In this document: positions 55,348 through 64,000 of the stretch, in pieces | How positions within the stretch are numbered: position 1 is the first letter of the stretch | Layout of the letters: each line of letters opens with the position of its first letter | Made by a program: the position numbers and the translations under genes | DNA from: Adenophora triphylla var. japonica | Lineage: Eukaryota; Streptophyta; Magnoliopsida; Asterales; Campanulaceae | DNA length: 64,000 nucleotides | Reading direction: 5' to 3' | Assembly: GCA_022495995.1 (NCBI GenBank) | Contig: JAFEMH010002345.1 | Location: forward strand, 1-64,000 | The notes under the pieces: model-generated | Seen by the model: only the letters and a program-made list of their open reading frames with translations | Databases searched by the model: none | What the model was told of the DNA's origin: nothing

Positions 55348-56054
55348 TTATTTTGTTTTAAAAAAACTTTTAAACAAGGCAAAATATTTTTAAAACGATG
55401 ATGAGGGTCAAACTTTCATTTTACCCCTTTCTTTAACTGTTGTGTGTGTGTGCATGTGCTTTACTTTTTATTTTTTCAAAAAAATAAAAAATAAAAATAC
55501 AAAAAAAATGCATCAGTATACATCTGTGTACATACATTTAAAATTCTTCAAAAACTTCTGTTTTACTCAGAAAAAGAATTTTAGAGACCGCACACTACTC
55601 GCACTGCTGCCTCGGTTACACTGCACGCTACTCGCACTGCTGCCTCGGATACACTGCACACTACAACCCTTAACCCAGAGTGGTCTTAGTTGCAGTTCGT
55701 TTGGCCTTCCTACGCCTCTCGGACGCGCACATGATCATTCCAAACATCCCATCCTAGCCAAGCGTCAACCCTGCACGTTTGAGTCTTGAGTCACACTCTG
55801 TCCAGACTCGGTTGGTTTTTACCCAGTCCATGTCATACAGCCTGGATACATATCACATGCCGGCCATTTTCTGAGTCAAAGCTCGGAACTCAAGATCCCT
55901 TGCGCAAGCAAAGCGATGAAAGGTCATGCTAAAATCTTGACCTGATCTTGTTTTCCGAAGCTACACCCAGACGATGTTCCGTCCCGGATATACATCCATG
56001 CCCACATGACACCGTGTCATCAAGCCTTTAATGCGTCAGCCATGACGATATGAC
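55348..56054 (+). other. 5' leader of Tat element B, cut by element C
   Basis: Non-coding, with a GTGTGTGTGTG tract near 55,441 and a short tandem duplication at 55,598-55,660 (CACTACTCGCACTGCTGCCT and relatives). It resembles the leader of element C in order of short motifs (a CGGTTGGTTT phrase, then TCAAGATC and ATCTTGACC). No gag of element B is present before LTR C begins at 56,055. Confidence 0.55.
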
Positions 56055-57126
56055 TGTTAGTACCCGGTCCGAAAAAAGGTAGTCCAAATACCTGGCCCGG
56101 TTAATATTAATTAAGAAACCCTAACCCTAATTCATTAATTCATTAATTCTTCCGTACCAGCGCCGTCGCTGTCAGCGTGGAAGGTACGCCAGTTGGAAGC
56201 GCCGATCGGCCCTTTGCCCGTGCATTGGCCGATCGACCCTTTTATTTAGAGCCGATCGACCCTTCAATCCTAGAGCCGATCGACCCTTTAGAGGCCTGCC
56301 AGTACCGAGGTATTATAAATAGGGGTGCCCGGCTCCCCATATTGACACACAATTTTCTCCGGGAGAAGCGAGACCATACTTGCTTTAACCCTCAGTTCTT
56401 CTTTTTCCTCTCGAATCGCCAAGATTCGACCCCCAAGTCTTGCTACAATTGGTAAGACTCTCTTTTTAATATTCTTGTTCTTTATTATTATTGTCTTTAT
56501 TATTATTGTTTGCATGCTTAGTATATTTTAATTACTTTATTTCTTGCTTATGTCATATATGCTAGATTTAGGGTTATTTTAATATATTTAATTGTTCATA
56601 GCCGAGGATGATCTAAGGTTTCGCTCTAAGAAACCCAATGGATCTAGGAACTATCTCTTTCCTTCCACCTTAGTTATAATTATCCCATGATCAACAATCC
56701 CCCAAGGATGAACATTGATTAGTGCACCTTCCGAGGGCCTAACTCAAAGGTTCTAGGGTGTGATCATCAATTAATTCTTTCTCTCCCCTCCTCCTTATGC
56801 ATGATCCCGTTTCTTCTATCTATTCCTGTAAACACCGCACACAACCAACACCCCACATGCTAGAAAGACCGATTCGTCGGGCAATAGGAGTGATAATGTT
56901 TCTTCTTCTGTTGTAACTTGACCCCCGAACCCAATTAACTGTTTAGCCTTTTTTCAAAGCTTTGGGCTATATCAAAGTGGCGTGGCGACTCTCAAAATTT
57001 AAACTAATATTTTAATATGGTTTAAAGCGAGTGTCACTAAATGAATATCCCATTTCGATCCGACATTATACGATTAATTATTTTCAAACTTCCGAATGCG
57101 CGTTGCATCGGGACGGGGTATTCACA
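56055..57126 (+). repeat. 5' LTR of Tat element C
   Basis: It begins TGTTAGTACCCGGTCCG and ends TTCACA, one base before the primer site; length 1,072 bp. Four GCCGATCG(G/A)CC repeats (56,201, 56,228, 56,251, 56,275) lie upstream of the TATA box (TATTATAAATAGGGG at 56,311). The U5 motif GGCGTGGCGACTC is at 56,989-57,001. The sequence before it (ATGAC) would be the target duplication if found after the 3' LTR. Confidence 0.85.
56201..56325 (+). promoter_or_regulatory. LTR C promoter: four GCCGATCG repeats and TATA box
   Basis: The first copy is a perfect palindrome (GCCGATCGGC). The next three are GCCGATCGAC followed by CCTT. The TATA box follows the last copy by 28 bases. A tandem array of half-palindromic sites next to the core promoter suggests an enhancer bound by a dimeric factor; this is inference. 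Confidence 0.6.
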
Positions 57127-57127
57127 G

Positions 57128-57146
57128 TGGCGACTCCGCTGGGGAC
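57128..57146 (+). other. Primer binding site of Tat element C, tRNA-Arg type
   Basis: TGGCGACTCCGCTGGGGAC, one base after the LTR end. Confidence 0.9.
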
Positions 57147-57534
57147 TGTTTTGAAATCTTTTCAAACTAAGTGGGTCGACTTTCGTTTTTTAGTGGTGTT
57201 GTATTTTGCTTTCTTTTTATTTTCCTTACTCTTAACTGTTGCATTGCATGCATGCATTTCATATAAATAAAAAAATCTTTCTCTTTTTTCTCTAAAAAAG
57301 GAATTAGATTTCTCTACCTCACACTACCACTAGAGTCCGTGTCACACTGCACAGACACCCTTTTACCCTTCGGAGAAGCCAAAGTGCGGGAAGTGTGGTG
57401 ATCATGTCTCCTCCCTTCCGAGTCTCACTTGGCCATCCACTCATCAGTGCGCTTCGACTGCACGGTGGGAGCCTAAAACCTAACCCTTGCGTCACCCACT
57501 TTTCTAGGAATACACTCCATATGACCGGTTGGTT

Positions 57535-57774
57535 TGACTAGCTTTTTTATATAGACAATTAATGGGGTCTTTATGCTAAGTCACCACGAACCAATGATAA
57601 GTCAAGATCTATCGAGAGATTAAAAGCACTAAAAAATTGATTTCCTTTCAAAGGACGTGCTATGTGAGAACGAGTTATATATTGTTAAAAGATCTTGACC
57701 TATCATTGGTTTGCGGTACTTTTCATAAAAATCACATTGACTGTCTATACGAGAAGGTTAGTCGTTAGGATTCA
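57535..57774 (+). other. Large inverted repeat in the leader of element C
   Basis: ACCAATGATAAGTCAAGATC (57,590) pairs with GATCTTGACCTATCATTGGT (57,691) with one mismatch. The arms extend outward imperfectly to 57,535 (GACTAGCTTTTTTATATAGA) and 57,774 (TCTATACGAGAAGGTTAGTC). The loop is about 80 bases. It could fold in the genomic RNA before gag, or be a small foldback insertion. Confidence 0.75.
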
Positions 57775-57965
57775 CCACTTTAGGATATTTAGTTAGTTGC
57801 GAAAAAGGGGTATCCCTTCCAACCTTTGTAGGACTAAAATGTACAAAGCTTTTGTAAATAAAAATTTCAAGCTAGTACACTGCATTGAGTCAAACCCTCT
57901 CCTAAAACCGAGTCTTTTCTGATACTTCCGCAGAGCTAAGGTCGGGCCGCGTTCTTCATTCAACA

Positions 57966-59726
57966 ATGACAACCTTGCCTCCCACTACTCCAAGCGCACC
58001 TGCTGCCTCTGCAACCGGTCTACTCCAGTCACTTCAATGGAAGGTCCTGCCAACCCCGACTTCAATGACATTCCGCCCGCTTCCGCACGCCTACTTTGCC
58101 GGTTTAACCATGAGGGTTGAGAAACTTGAAGAGCGAATCGCACTTTGAAGAACCATAATCAAGAGCTGAAGGATCATTTTGTTGAGGAACTCAGTAAAAG
58201 GGGACACAAGGTTATCTTGATGGGGAATGAAGTAGTCGATGTTGAAGATGAAACTGTCAATGCTCCTAATCCCGCCAATCCCAATGCACCTACCTTCCCT
58301 CTACCCAACTATGTTCCAAGCAACTACAATAATGTTCCACCACCTGTCATGTATGGGAGCTCAAGCAAGTCCAAAAGACCCTATCAACCTCCTGCCAACA
58401 CACCCAAGGACCACTTTGCTAATCTACCCCCTCCCACTTTACCCTTCAATTATTCCGGCCACCATATCCCTACCTACTCCACCTCCCCTACCATCACTCA
58501 ACCCCACCATGCGTAACTCCAACATTGCTACGCACCCGACTGTGTGAGCGTTGATTGAACAAGTGAAGGCATTGCCAGAGCAAATGGGAAAGCAAGGTGT
58601 GTCCCCCATCAAGATGCTTAATCCGAGCAAAGTTGCACCCCTACCTCAAGATTTCAAGATGCCCAAGATGGCTATGTTTGGAGGAGTTACTTGCCCGAAG
58701 ACACATTTAGACAGCTATACGTTGGCGATGAGGGCCAAAGACTGTACACCCGAGCAGATGGCGAGAATGTTCCATAGCACATTGGAAGGGGCTGCTCTCC
58801 GTTGGTTTCTGAAGTTGAATGAGGAGGAAAGGGACACATGGGACAAGGTTAGTAGGGTATTCTCTGAAAAGTATCAAGCAAACATGGATTGGCAAGTGAA
58901 TAGAGCTGATTTGGAGCACACGCTTCAAAAGAATGGAGAATCGATTTATGACTTCTACAAACGTTGGAATGATAAGTTGAGCGAAATGCAGTATCCGCCC
59001 AAGGAGAATGAACAAACAGATTTTTTACAAGTGCTTGTTGCCCGGACACAAGTTGGCAGTTGGTAATGGTTACTTTCCCAATCTTAGGGAAATGGTGGAT
59101 TCGGGCGTACGTTATGAGAGTGGCATCACCGGAATCGCTCCACCAAAGGACACTGGGGCTGCTAATAATTCATTCCGCTATAGAGCTCCCGCAAATACCG
59201 CAAAGAAAGAAAGAGCCCGTGGGGCAAGTAAATTATGTACAAGGGGAAGAGTGCTTTGGATGTTCAAGCCGTAATGAGGGGGAATAACAATGTTCACCGC
59301 GAGAGGGAAGTGTTTGACGATTTTGGAATGCCAATGGGCAAGGTTTTTGAAGTGCTAGTAAAGAAGGGCTTGGTCAAGCCGCTTGAGAATTATGAACCGA
59401 TAAACCAAAGGGAAGGCTTAGATGCTTCTAAGTATTGCCACTACCACAAATACAAGGGTCACACCACCGACACGCTTCGGCTCAAACGGTTAGTGCAAGA
59501 CTTGATTCGGCAAGGCAAGGTAGAGAAGCCGAAGTCTCCAAATGTTGTGGGGAATCCTCTCCCTAACAACAAGATCCACATGGTGGAAGGTAATTTTATC
59601 AGCTTGGTAGAGATGGAAGATGCTTTTGAGAAACTGGGGCTGTCACAATGTAAGATGTATTCTCGCCTATTGTCGAAAAGGATTGTTCGTGCCGAAATTC
59701 TCCGAGTATGCCGGGTTTTGCTTTGA
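57966..59726 (+). pseudogene. Gag of Tat element C, several frame breaks
   Basis: Starts at the ATG at 57,966 (Pro/Thr-rich, then the coiled-coil-like MRVEKLEERIA). A one-base shift near 58,138 moves to the frame with NHNQELKDHFVEELSKRGHK. A stop near 58,516 and the frame from 58,551 follow with the gag core: THLDSYTLAMRAKDCTPEQM, GAALRWFLKLNEEERDTWDK, QANMDWQVNRADLEHT and YDFYKRWNDKLSEMQ. Another shift near 59,020 gives FYKCLLPGHKLAVGNGYF, and the last frame (59,235-59,726) has YCHYHKYKGHTTD, a zinc-knuckle-like motif lacking its final Cys. Confidence 0.85.
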
Positions 59727-60364
59727 AAAGGGTGTGCGAAGCTCATCATTGAAGGGAAGGTAGAAAACCCTAGTAAGATAGTTGGTAGTGATATTGCTAT
59801 GGTAGAGAAAGACCTCACCGATCCAGTCGAGTGCCGTTGTGACGGACAGTGAGGCGGTTGTGTCGCTTTGTAATTTGAGTTCAATTTATAAAGAATTTTC
59901 TTGTTATATGCTTTGTCTTTTGAGGAAGCCGTCTAGAGAAGTTGCCTCGTTAAATGGTGATTATGTGGAAGAGAGTCCTAAACCTCTCTCGTTGGCTGAA
60001 ATTCACGCGAAGTATCTCGATATGGAGAAGAATGGGGTTAGTCTACTCATGAGGTCCGGAAAGGTGTATCACCGGAAGATAAAGGGGCGATGAAAGTGTT
60101 TGGTCCGAAAACTGAAGTAGTGAACCCCGATAAAGAAGACCCTATTCTCACGCGGTGAAGCTAACTCAAGCCAATATATCCTTATGGTCCTTGCTAACGT
60201 CCTCGTATGCCCACAGGATGATGTTGGAACGTAATCTTGCTGCGACTTTGGTGCCGTCTCGATACAAAGCCGTAAGATGTAACGCAGATGATCGGCAACA
60301 TACACTTTGGGAATATCATTACATTTTCAGAGTTGGACATGCCGGAGTTTGGATCGGATCATAA

Positions 60365-60800
60365 TAAACCACCGCACATTACTATTGAAGTCAACGGAAA
60401 AAGGTTGCCACGTATTTTCATAGATAACGGTTCTGCGGTAAACATACCGCCTTCCAGATGATGGACGTCCTGATCTAAGTCCCACGTATTTGAGACCTTC
60501 GCTTCATTCCGTGCGAGGATACGATTCCACTAGCCGGCCGCTGTTGGGAATAATCGCTTGCCCCTTACTTGCGGGACCACTACTATGATTGCTGAGCTTC
60601 AAGTCATAGACATACCTTCCACCTTCACCATGCCGGGGTAGGCCATGGTTGCATCGGGATGAATGGAGTCCCCTCCTCATTGCATCAATGTGTGAAATTC
60701 CAATGGCGATCAAGTGACAGCTTATTTACAGCGATCTCGGTAACATCTCAAGGAACAAGCACTTGGGAAAGCCTCCCGCAAATTCAAAGACGAAGAGAGT
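60365..60800 (+). pseudogene. Aspartic protease of Tat element C
   Basis: The active-site segment reads HITIEVNGKRLPRIFIDNGS with Asp at 60,423-60,425; Tat proteases often have DNGS or DGGS here. Next, RPSLHSVRGYDSTSRPLLGI (about 60,500) and, in another frame, a SSLHQ-x-VKF-like segment near 60,675-60,700. Several stops and shifts separate these parts. Protease cuts the gag-pol polyprotein. Confidence 0.7.
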
Positions 60801-60896
60801 AGTTCAATGTTCAGCGGTTTTCAGCTAATAGCACAGGCACAGGTTTGCGCGGTGGACCTCACAAAGACATCAGACAGAGTACGACCAGCTATAAGA

Positions 60897-61037
60897 ATGA
60901 TGAGAAACGTGGGATTTGTACCAGGACTGGGTCTTGGCAGGCATCTCCAAGGGCCCACGAAAATAGTGGAGGCTATTGATCACCGCAGCCACCAAGGTCT
61001 AGGCTACGTCCTTACTCCCGAAGATAAAGCCGAGATG
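60897..61037 (+). pseudogene. G-patch domain of Tat element C
   Basis: Inside the frame 60,807-61,196, residues 31-77 read MMRNVGFVPGLGLGRHLQG then HQGLGYVLTPEDKAEM. The pattern G-[FY]-x-P-G-x-G-L-G with a downstream GLGY fits the G-patch family. It lies between protease and the RT linker, the same place as in the minus-strand element (7,325-7,445). The frame around it is open for 129 codons, longer than the domain. G-patch motifs bind nucleic acid or activate helicases; the role in a retrotransposon is not known to me. Confidence 0.75.
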
Positions 61038-61196
61038 GAAAGAATTGAATACATCAAAAGGGTGAAGCTGCCCTACCAACAGCGAGAGATGAGGCCATAC
61101 CGCCTTTCCTCAACAGCTACTTTGTCAAGGAGGGCGAAGAATTCTCTTGCATGGAGTTTAGTGAGCCATGGTTTGATCACACAGCAAAGCTTGTAA

Positions 61197-61771
61197 AAGT
61201 TTCGAAATTTTCAGTGGATACGTAAGTTGATAGGTCGAAGCCGAAGACGGTTCTCATGGATCCGCGTCGAAGAGAGGCAAGGTTGTCACACCCGTAGCCG
61301 GTACGTCATCAAGATCGAAGATGGGTTGGCCGATCGGCTAGGACAGTATCTTTGGAGGAGCCGTTGGTTGAAAACATTGCAGCTTCAAGATGCAGTAAGA
61401 ATGGGATGGTCGAACTCGTTGCGGCATTTGGGGAATCTCGAATATAGAAGATGATATGGTTGCGATCATTGGGGCAGAGCAGCGGATGATACGGATCCAA
61501 GGACGTTGGTGACGCCCATGGTTGGAAAGCCGAAGAATTGGTGCGTATTTGGCGGACCCGTAGCCACGAAGGAATACATGGTTGAAGAAGCCGGGCCGAT
61601 GCCTCCTCCCGTCGAGTCTCCCCGATTCCCCCAAGTCCTCTGTTTCTTCCGAGTCATCTGCTTTGTTTGAGTCTCGATGTGTTTTCTTTTGAGTTTGAGT
61701 CGTCTTCCAAGTCTCGATGACCTCACGTCGAAGACTATGAGTTAGTTGCAAATGTTGTTTTCCCTTTCGCT
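61197..61771 (+). other. Degraded linker between G-patch and RT frame
   Basis: GC-rich, with frames broken on both strands. It contains GGVCHTRSR-like, TLQLQDAVRMGWSN-like pieces on the plus strand; in relatives this linker is continuous. No domain. Confidence 0.5.
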
Positions 61772-62814
61772 ATGAATGAAAAACTAGATCTTTCGAGTAT
61801 CCTCATAGCCAATCTTCTTAATGATAAATTAACTAAAAATAATGCTCAACTTAATCAAATTAACTTAGTTAATAATGACTCATTAGAAGAAGCGGACACA
61901 CTAAACAATGAATACATTAAAGAAATTTCTAAGCAAGTTATCAATCAAAAGGAAGGTCGGGCCCAAGCTGCCGATGAGGTGTTATCATGTATTAATTTGG
62001 GAACGGAAGAAGAGCCTAGGGAGACACAGATTGGAAGCTTCTTCGAAGGAACTGAAAGGGAAGTGTTGATTGAGCTACTTAAGGAGTATTCGGATGTGTT
62101 CGCATGGTCATACAAGGATATGCCGGGGATGGATAACTCGATAGTGGAGCACAGAATACCACTAACACCAGACGCCAAGCCGGTCAAACAGAAATTGCGC
62201 CGCATTAAGCCAGAATGGTCTCTGCAAGTTAAAGAAGAGATAGAGAAGCTCCTCCGAGTGGGCTTTATCAGAGTTATTGAGTATTCGACGTGGTTATCTA
62301 ATATTGTGACGGTCAGTAAATCGAATGGCAAGGTTAGAGTTTGTGTTGACTTCCGTGATCTCAACAAGGCTAGCCCGAAGGACGACTTCCCGCTGCCCAA
62401 TATCGATATGCTAGTAGACGCCACTGCTAACTACGAGGTCAAGTCTTTTGTAGATGGTTTTGCAGGATATAATCAGATCAAGATGGCAGAGGCAGACCAG
62501 GAGAAGACGGCTTTCACTACGCCATGGGGAACATACTGTTACACTGTAATGCCATTCGGATTGAAAAATGCAGGGGCTACATACCGTAGAGCACACAAAG
62601 ATTATTCCATGACATGATCCATAAGGAGATTGAGGTGTATGTCGACGATATGATCATTCATTCCAAGGGGTCGACTGGCCAAGACTTTATTGATTTAAGG
62701 AAGTTCTTCGATAGATCGCGAGAGCACGCAATGCGTTTGAATCCTCGCCAAGTGTACATTTGGGGTTATTCGAGGAAAGGTCCTGGGCTACATGGTCACC
62801 GAACGAGGGATTGA
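61772..62814 (+). pseudogene. Reverse transcriptase of Tat element C
   Basis: The frame 61,772-62,617 opens with an Asn/Leu-rich linker (EEPRETQIGSFFEGTERE), then EYSDVFAWSYKDMPGMD, VEHRIPLTPDAKPVKQKLRR, GFIRVIEYSTWLSNIVTVSK, VRVCVDFRDLNKASPKDDFP, FVDGFAGYNQIKMAEADQEK and TAFTTPWGTYCYTVMPFGLK. A shift near 62,590 leads to IHKEIEVYVDDMIIHSK, with catalytic YVDD at 62,638-62,649. The next frame change is near 62,760. Motifs needed for polymerisation are present but in two frames. Confidence 0.92.
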
Positions 62815-63435
62815 GGCGCATCCAAGGAAAATTCAAGCCATCATGGAGATGAAGCCACCACGCACGTAAAAGGAAGTTAAGGATTCATGGGGCCAGGTTA
62901 CAATACATCACCGCTTCATTAATCAATTGACTACTATGTGTGAACCGATTTTCAGATCGATGAAGAAGACCGCAAGTATAGATTGGGACCTGAAGTGTCA
63001 AGAAGCCTTTGAGGAAATCAAGAAATACTTGGTCAATCCCCTATCCTTCGCCCCCACATTCGGAGAAACCGTTGCTATTGTACCTAACAAGAATCGATAC
63101 ATGTGGGGGCTATGCCGGCACAAGAAGCCAAGGACTCTCGGGTGGAGAACGCCGTTTATTTTGTTAGTCGAAAGTTGCAGGGGAGTGAGCTAAACTACTC
63201 AAGATTGGAAAAGACCCGCACCGGGCTAGTTTGGGTGGTTAATAAGCTCAAGCATTACTTGTCAGCACATCCGATTCTGCTAGTGTCGAAAATGGATCCA
63301 ATTAAGTATTTGTTTGACAAACCTTCTCTGTCCATGAGATTAGCCAAATGGTCGGTATTTCTGGGGGAATTCGATATCACCTATGTGCCAAGAAAAGCGC
63401 TTAAAGGGCGAGCCATGGCGCATCACTTAGCGTAG
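62815..63435 (+). pseudogene. First RNase H region of Tat element C
   Basis: From about 62,815, GIEAHPRKIQAIMEMKPPRT then a stop, then FINQLTTMCEPIFRSMKKTA and WDLKCQEAFEEIKKYLVNP (RT thumb and RNase H entry). In the frame 63,103-63,435: AQEAKDSRVENAVYFVSRKL, ELNYSRLEKTRTGLVWVVNK, LKHYLSAHPILLVSKMDPIK and YVPRKALKGRAMAHHLA. This domain removes RNA from the RNA-DNA hybrid. It is split by a frame change near 63,090. Confidence 0.88.
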
Positions 63436-63509
63436 TTTCCAAGTACAAGAACAGGGGCTTGAACCGGAATTTCCAGACGAGGGGATTTTTAGCATTGATA
63501 CGGAAGAGA

Positions 63510-63860
63510 GATGGCAACTATTCTTTGATGGGGCCGCGAACAAGAGGGGCAGCGGAGTAGGAATCCTTTTGGTCGATCCCAAAGATGAGCACACCCCCAT
63601 CGCCATCAAGTCAATTTCACAACCACCAATAACGCTACCGAATACGAGGCATGCATAGCCGGTTTAGAAGCGACCTTGGAGCGTAATGTAAAGGAGTTGG
63701 AGGTATATGGAGACTCGGCTTTAATTATCAATCGTACGTCCAAGAAATGGAAGACTGTTGACCCCTACTTGCAACAAGACGTACTCATATGGAAGAGCTA
63801 GTCAAGCAATTTAAGGAAGTGACATTCCATTATCTACCCAGAGACGTAAATAGATTTGCC
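63510..63860 (+). pseudogene. Second (archaeal-type) RNase H of Tat element C
   Basis: WQLFFDGAANKRGSGVGILL (Asp at 63,527), ATEYEACIAGLEATLE (Glu in TEYEA at about 63,637) and ELEVYGDSALIINRTSKKWK (Asp at 63,712) give three of the acidic active-site residues of RNase H. YLPRDVNRFADALATPASLV near 63,830-63,890 holds the last conserved Asp in its NxxADALA motif. A frame change lies near 63,620 and one near 63,785. The dual RNase H marks the Tat lineage. Confidence 0.85.
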
Positions 63861-64000
63861 GACGCTTTAGCTACACCGGCTTCGTTGGTCGAGATCCCTC
63901 ATGGAATGTCTGTAAAACCGTTCGTAGTTGGCCGAAGAGAGAACCCCGCCATCGCTACGAAGCCTACCGCTGCGAGATTCAAGCCGACATCGAGGAGAAT

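Larger units (their letters stand above)
56055..64000 (+). mobile_element. Tat-type Ty3/gypsy element C (5' LTR to second RNase H)
   Basis: Order: LTR, tRNA-Arg primer site, leader with hairpin, gag, protease, G-patch, linker, RT, RNase H, and a second RNase H, then a linker at the window edge; integrase and 3' LTR are expected beyond. A second RNase H after the first is a mark of the Tat lineage. The copy is the youngest level of the nest and the best preserved, but frames break at least once per domain. Confidence 0.9.

Noticed and set aside
1..64000. CRISPR array, operons, phage or bacterial defence genes
   Set aside because: No regularly spaced short repeats with unique spacers and no bacterial gene organisation; the sequence is plant nuclear DNA.

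Overview
This window is plant nuclear DNA, most likely from a eudicot. The evidence is: Ty3/gypsy (Tat and Athila types) and Ty1/copia (SIRE/Maximus type) retrotransposons, Stowaway, PIF/Harbinger, hAT and CACTA pieces, a Helitron carrying a plant gene exon, a nuclear-type tRNA-Ser(GCT), and a plant RING-H2 E3 ligase gene. Almost all of it is transposon-derived and broken. Host content that I can support is small: the tRNA gene, the E3 ligase gene (with an apparent frameshift), and an orphan exon at 27.0 kb. No prokaryotic-style system, CRISPR array or defence island is present.

Layout. 1-15.3 kb: an old Tat-type gypsy element on the minus strand. Its 5' LTR is 13,499-15,271, with a tRNA-Arg-type primer site at 13,478-13,497. 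It has remnants of gag, protease and a G-patch domain, an internal deletion joining the pre-RT linker to integrase, and at its 3' side (low coordinates) a plus-strand antisense ORF. 15.3-19 kb: a second extra-ORF gene of the Tat kind (Transposase_28-like plus coiled coil), minus strand, with introns. 19-22.7 kb: MITEs and low-information intergenic DNA. 22.7-23.7 kb: the RING-H2 gene. 24.37-26.84 kb: a non-autonomous Helitron with a captured first exon that reads like LEUNIG_HOMOLOG. 27-33 kb: the orphan exon, a 588-bp direct duplication, 163-bp and 120-bp tandem repeats and a cluster of GC-rich palindromes. 32.8-40.9 kb: a minus-strand SIRE/Maximus-type copia element with a third ORF split by a hAT-like insertion. 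41-45 kb: CACTA, PIF and hAT pieces, the tRNA gene, and a PIF-like MITE holding a palindromic minisatellite of G/C and A/T homopolymers.

46-64 kb is a set of nested retrotransposon insertions, all on the plus strand: Athila 5' end > copia LTR (itself holding a 1.5-kb Athila solo LTR with a perfect TTTTC target duplication) and copia gag > Tat LTR A > Tat LTR B, its primer site and leader > Tat element C, whose LTR, leader, gag, protease, G-patch, RT, RNase H and second RNase H run to the window end. Each host element is cut by the next insertion, so the right-hand parts should lie downstream of the window.

Observations that go beyond routine annotation: (1) all four Tat LTRs have a CCG-NN-CGG palindrome 15-28 bp upstream of the TATA box; (2) three Tat LTRs carry a GGCGTGGCGACTC motif that repeats the primer-site core shortly before the real primer site; (3) two Tat elements encode a G-patch domain between protease and RT; (4) the leader of element C has a long inverted repeat around AGTCAAGATCT, with shorter versions in the other two leaders. 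All similarity statements rest on reading and memory, not on a search.
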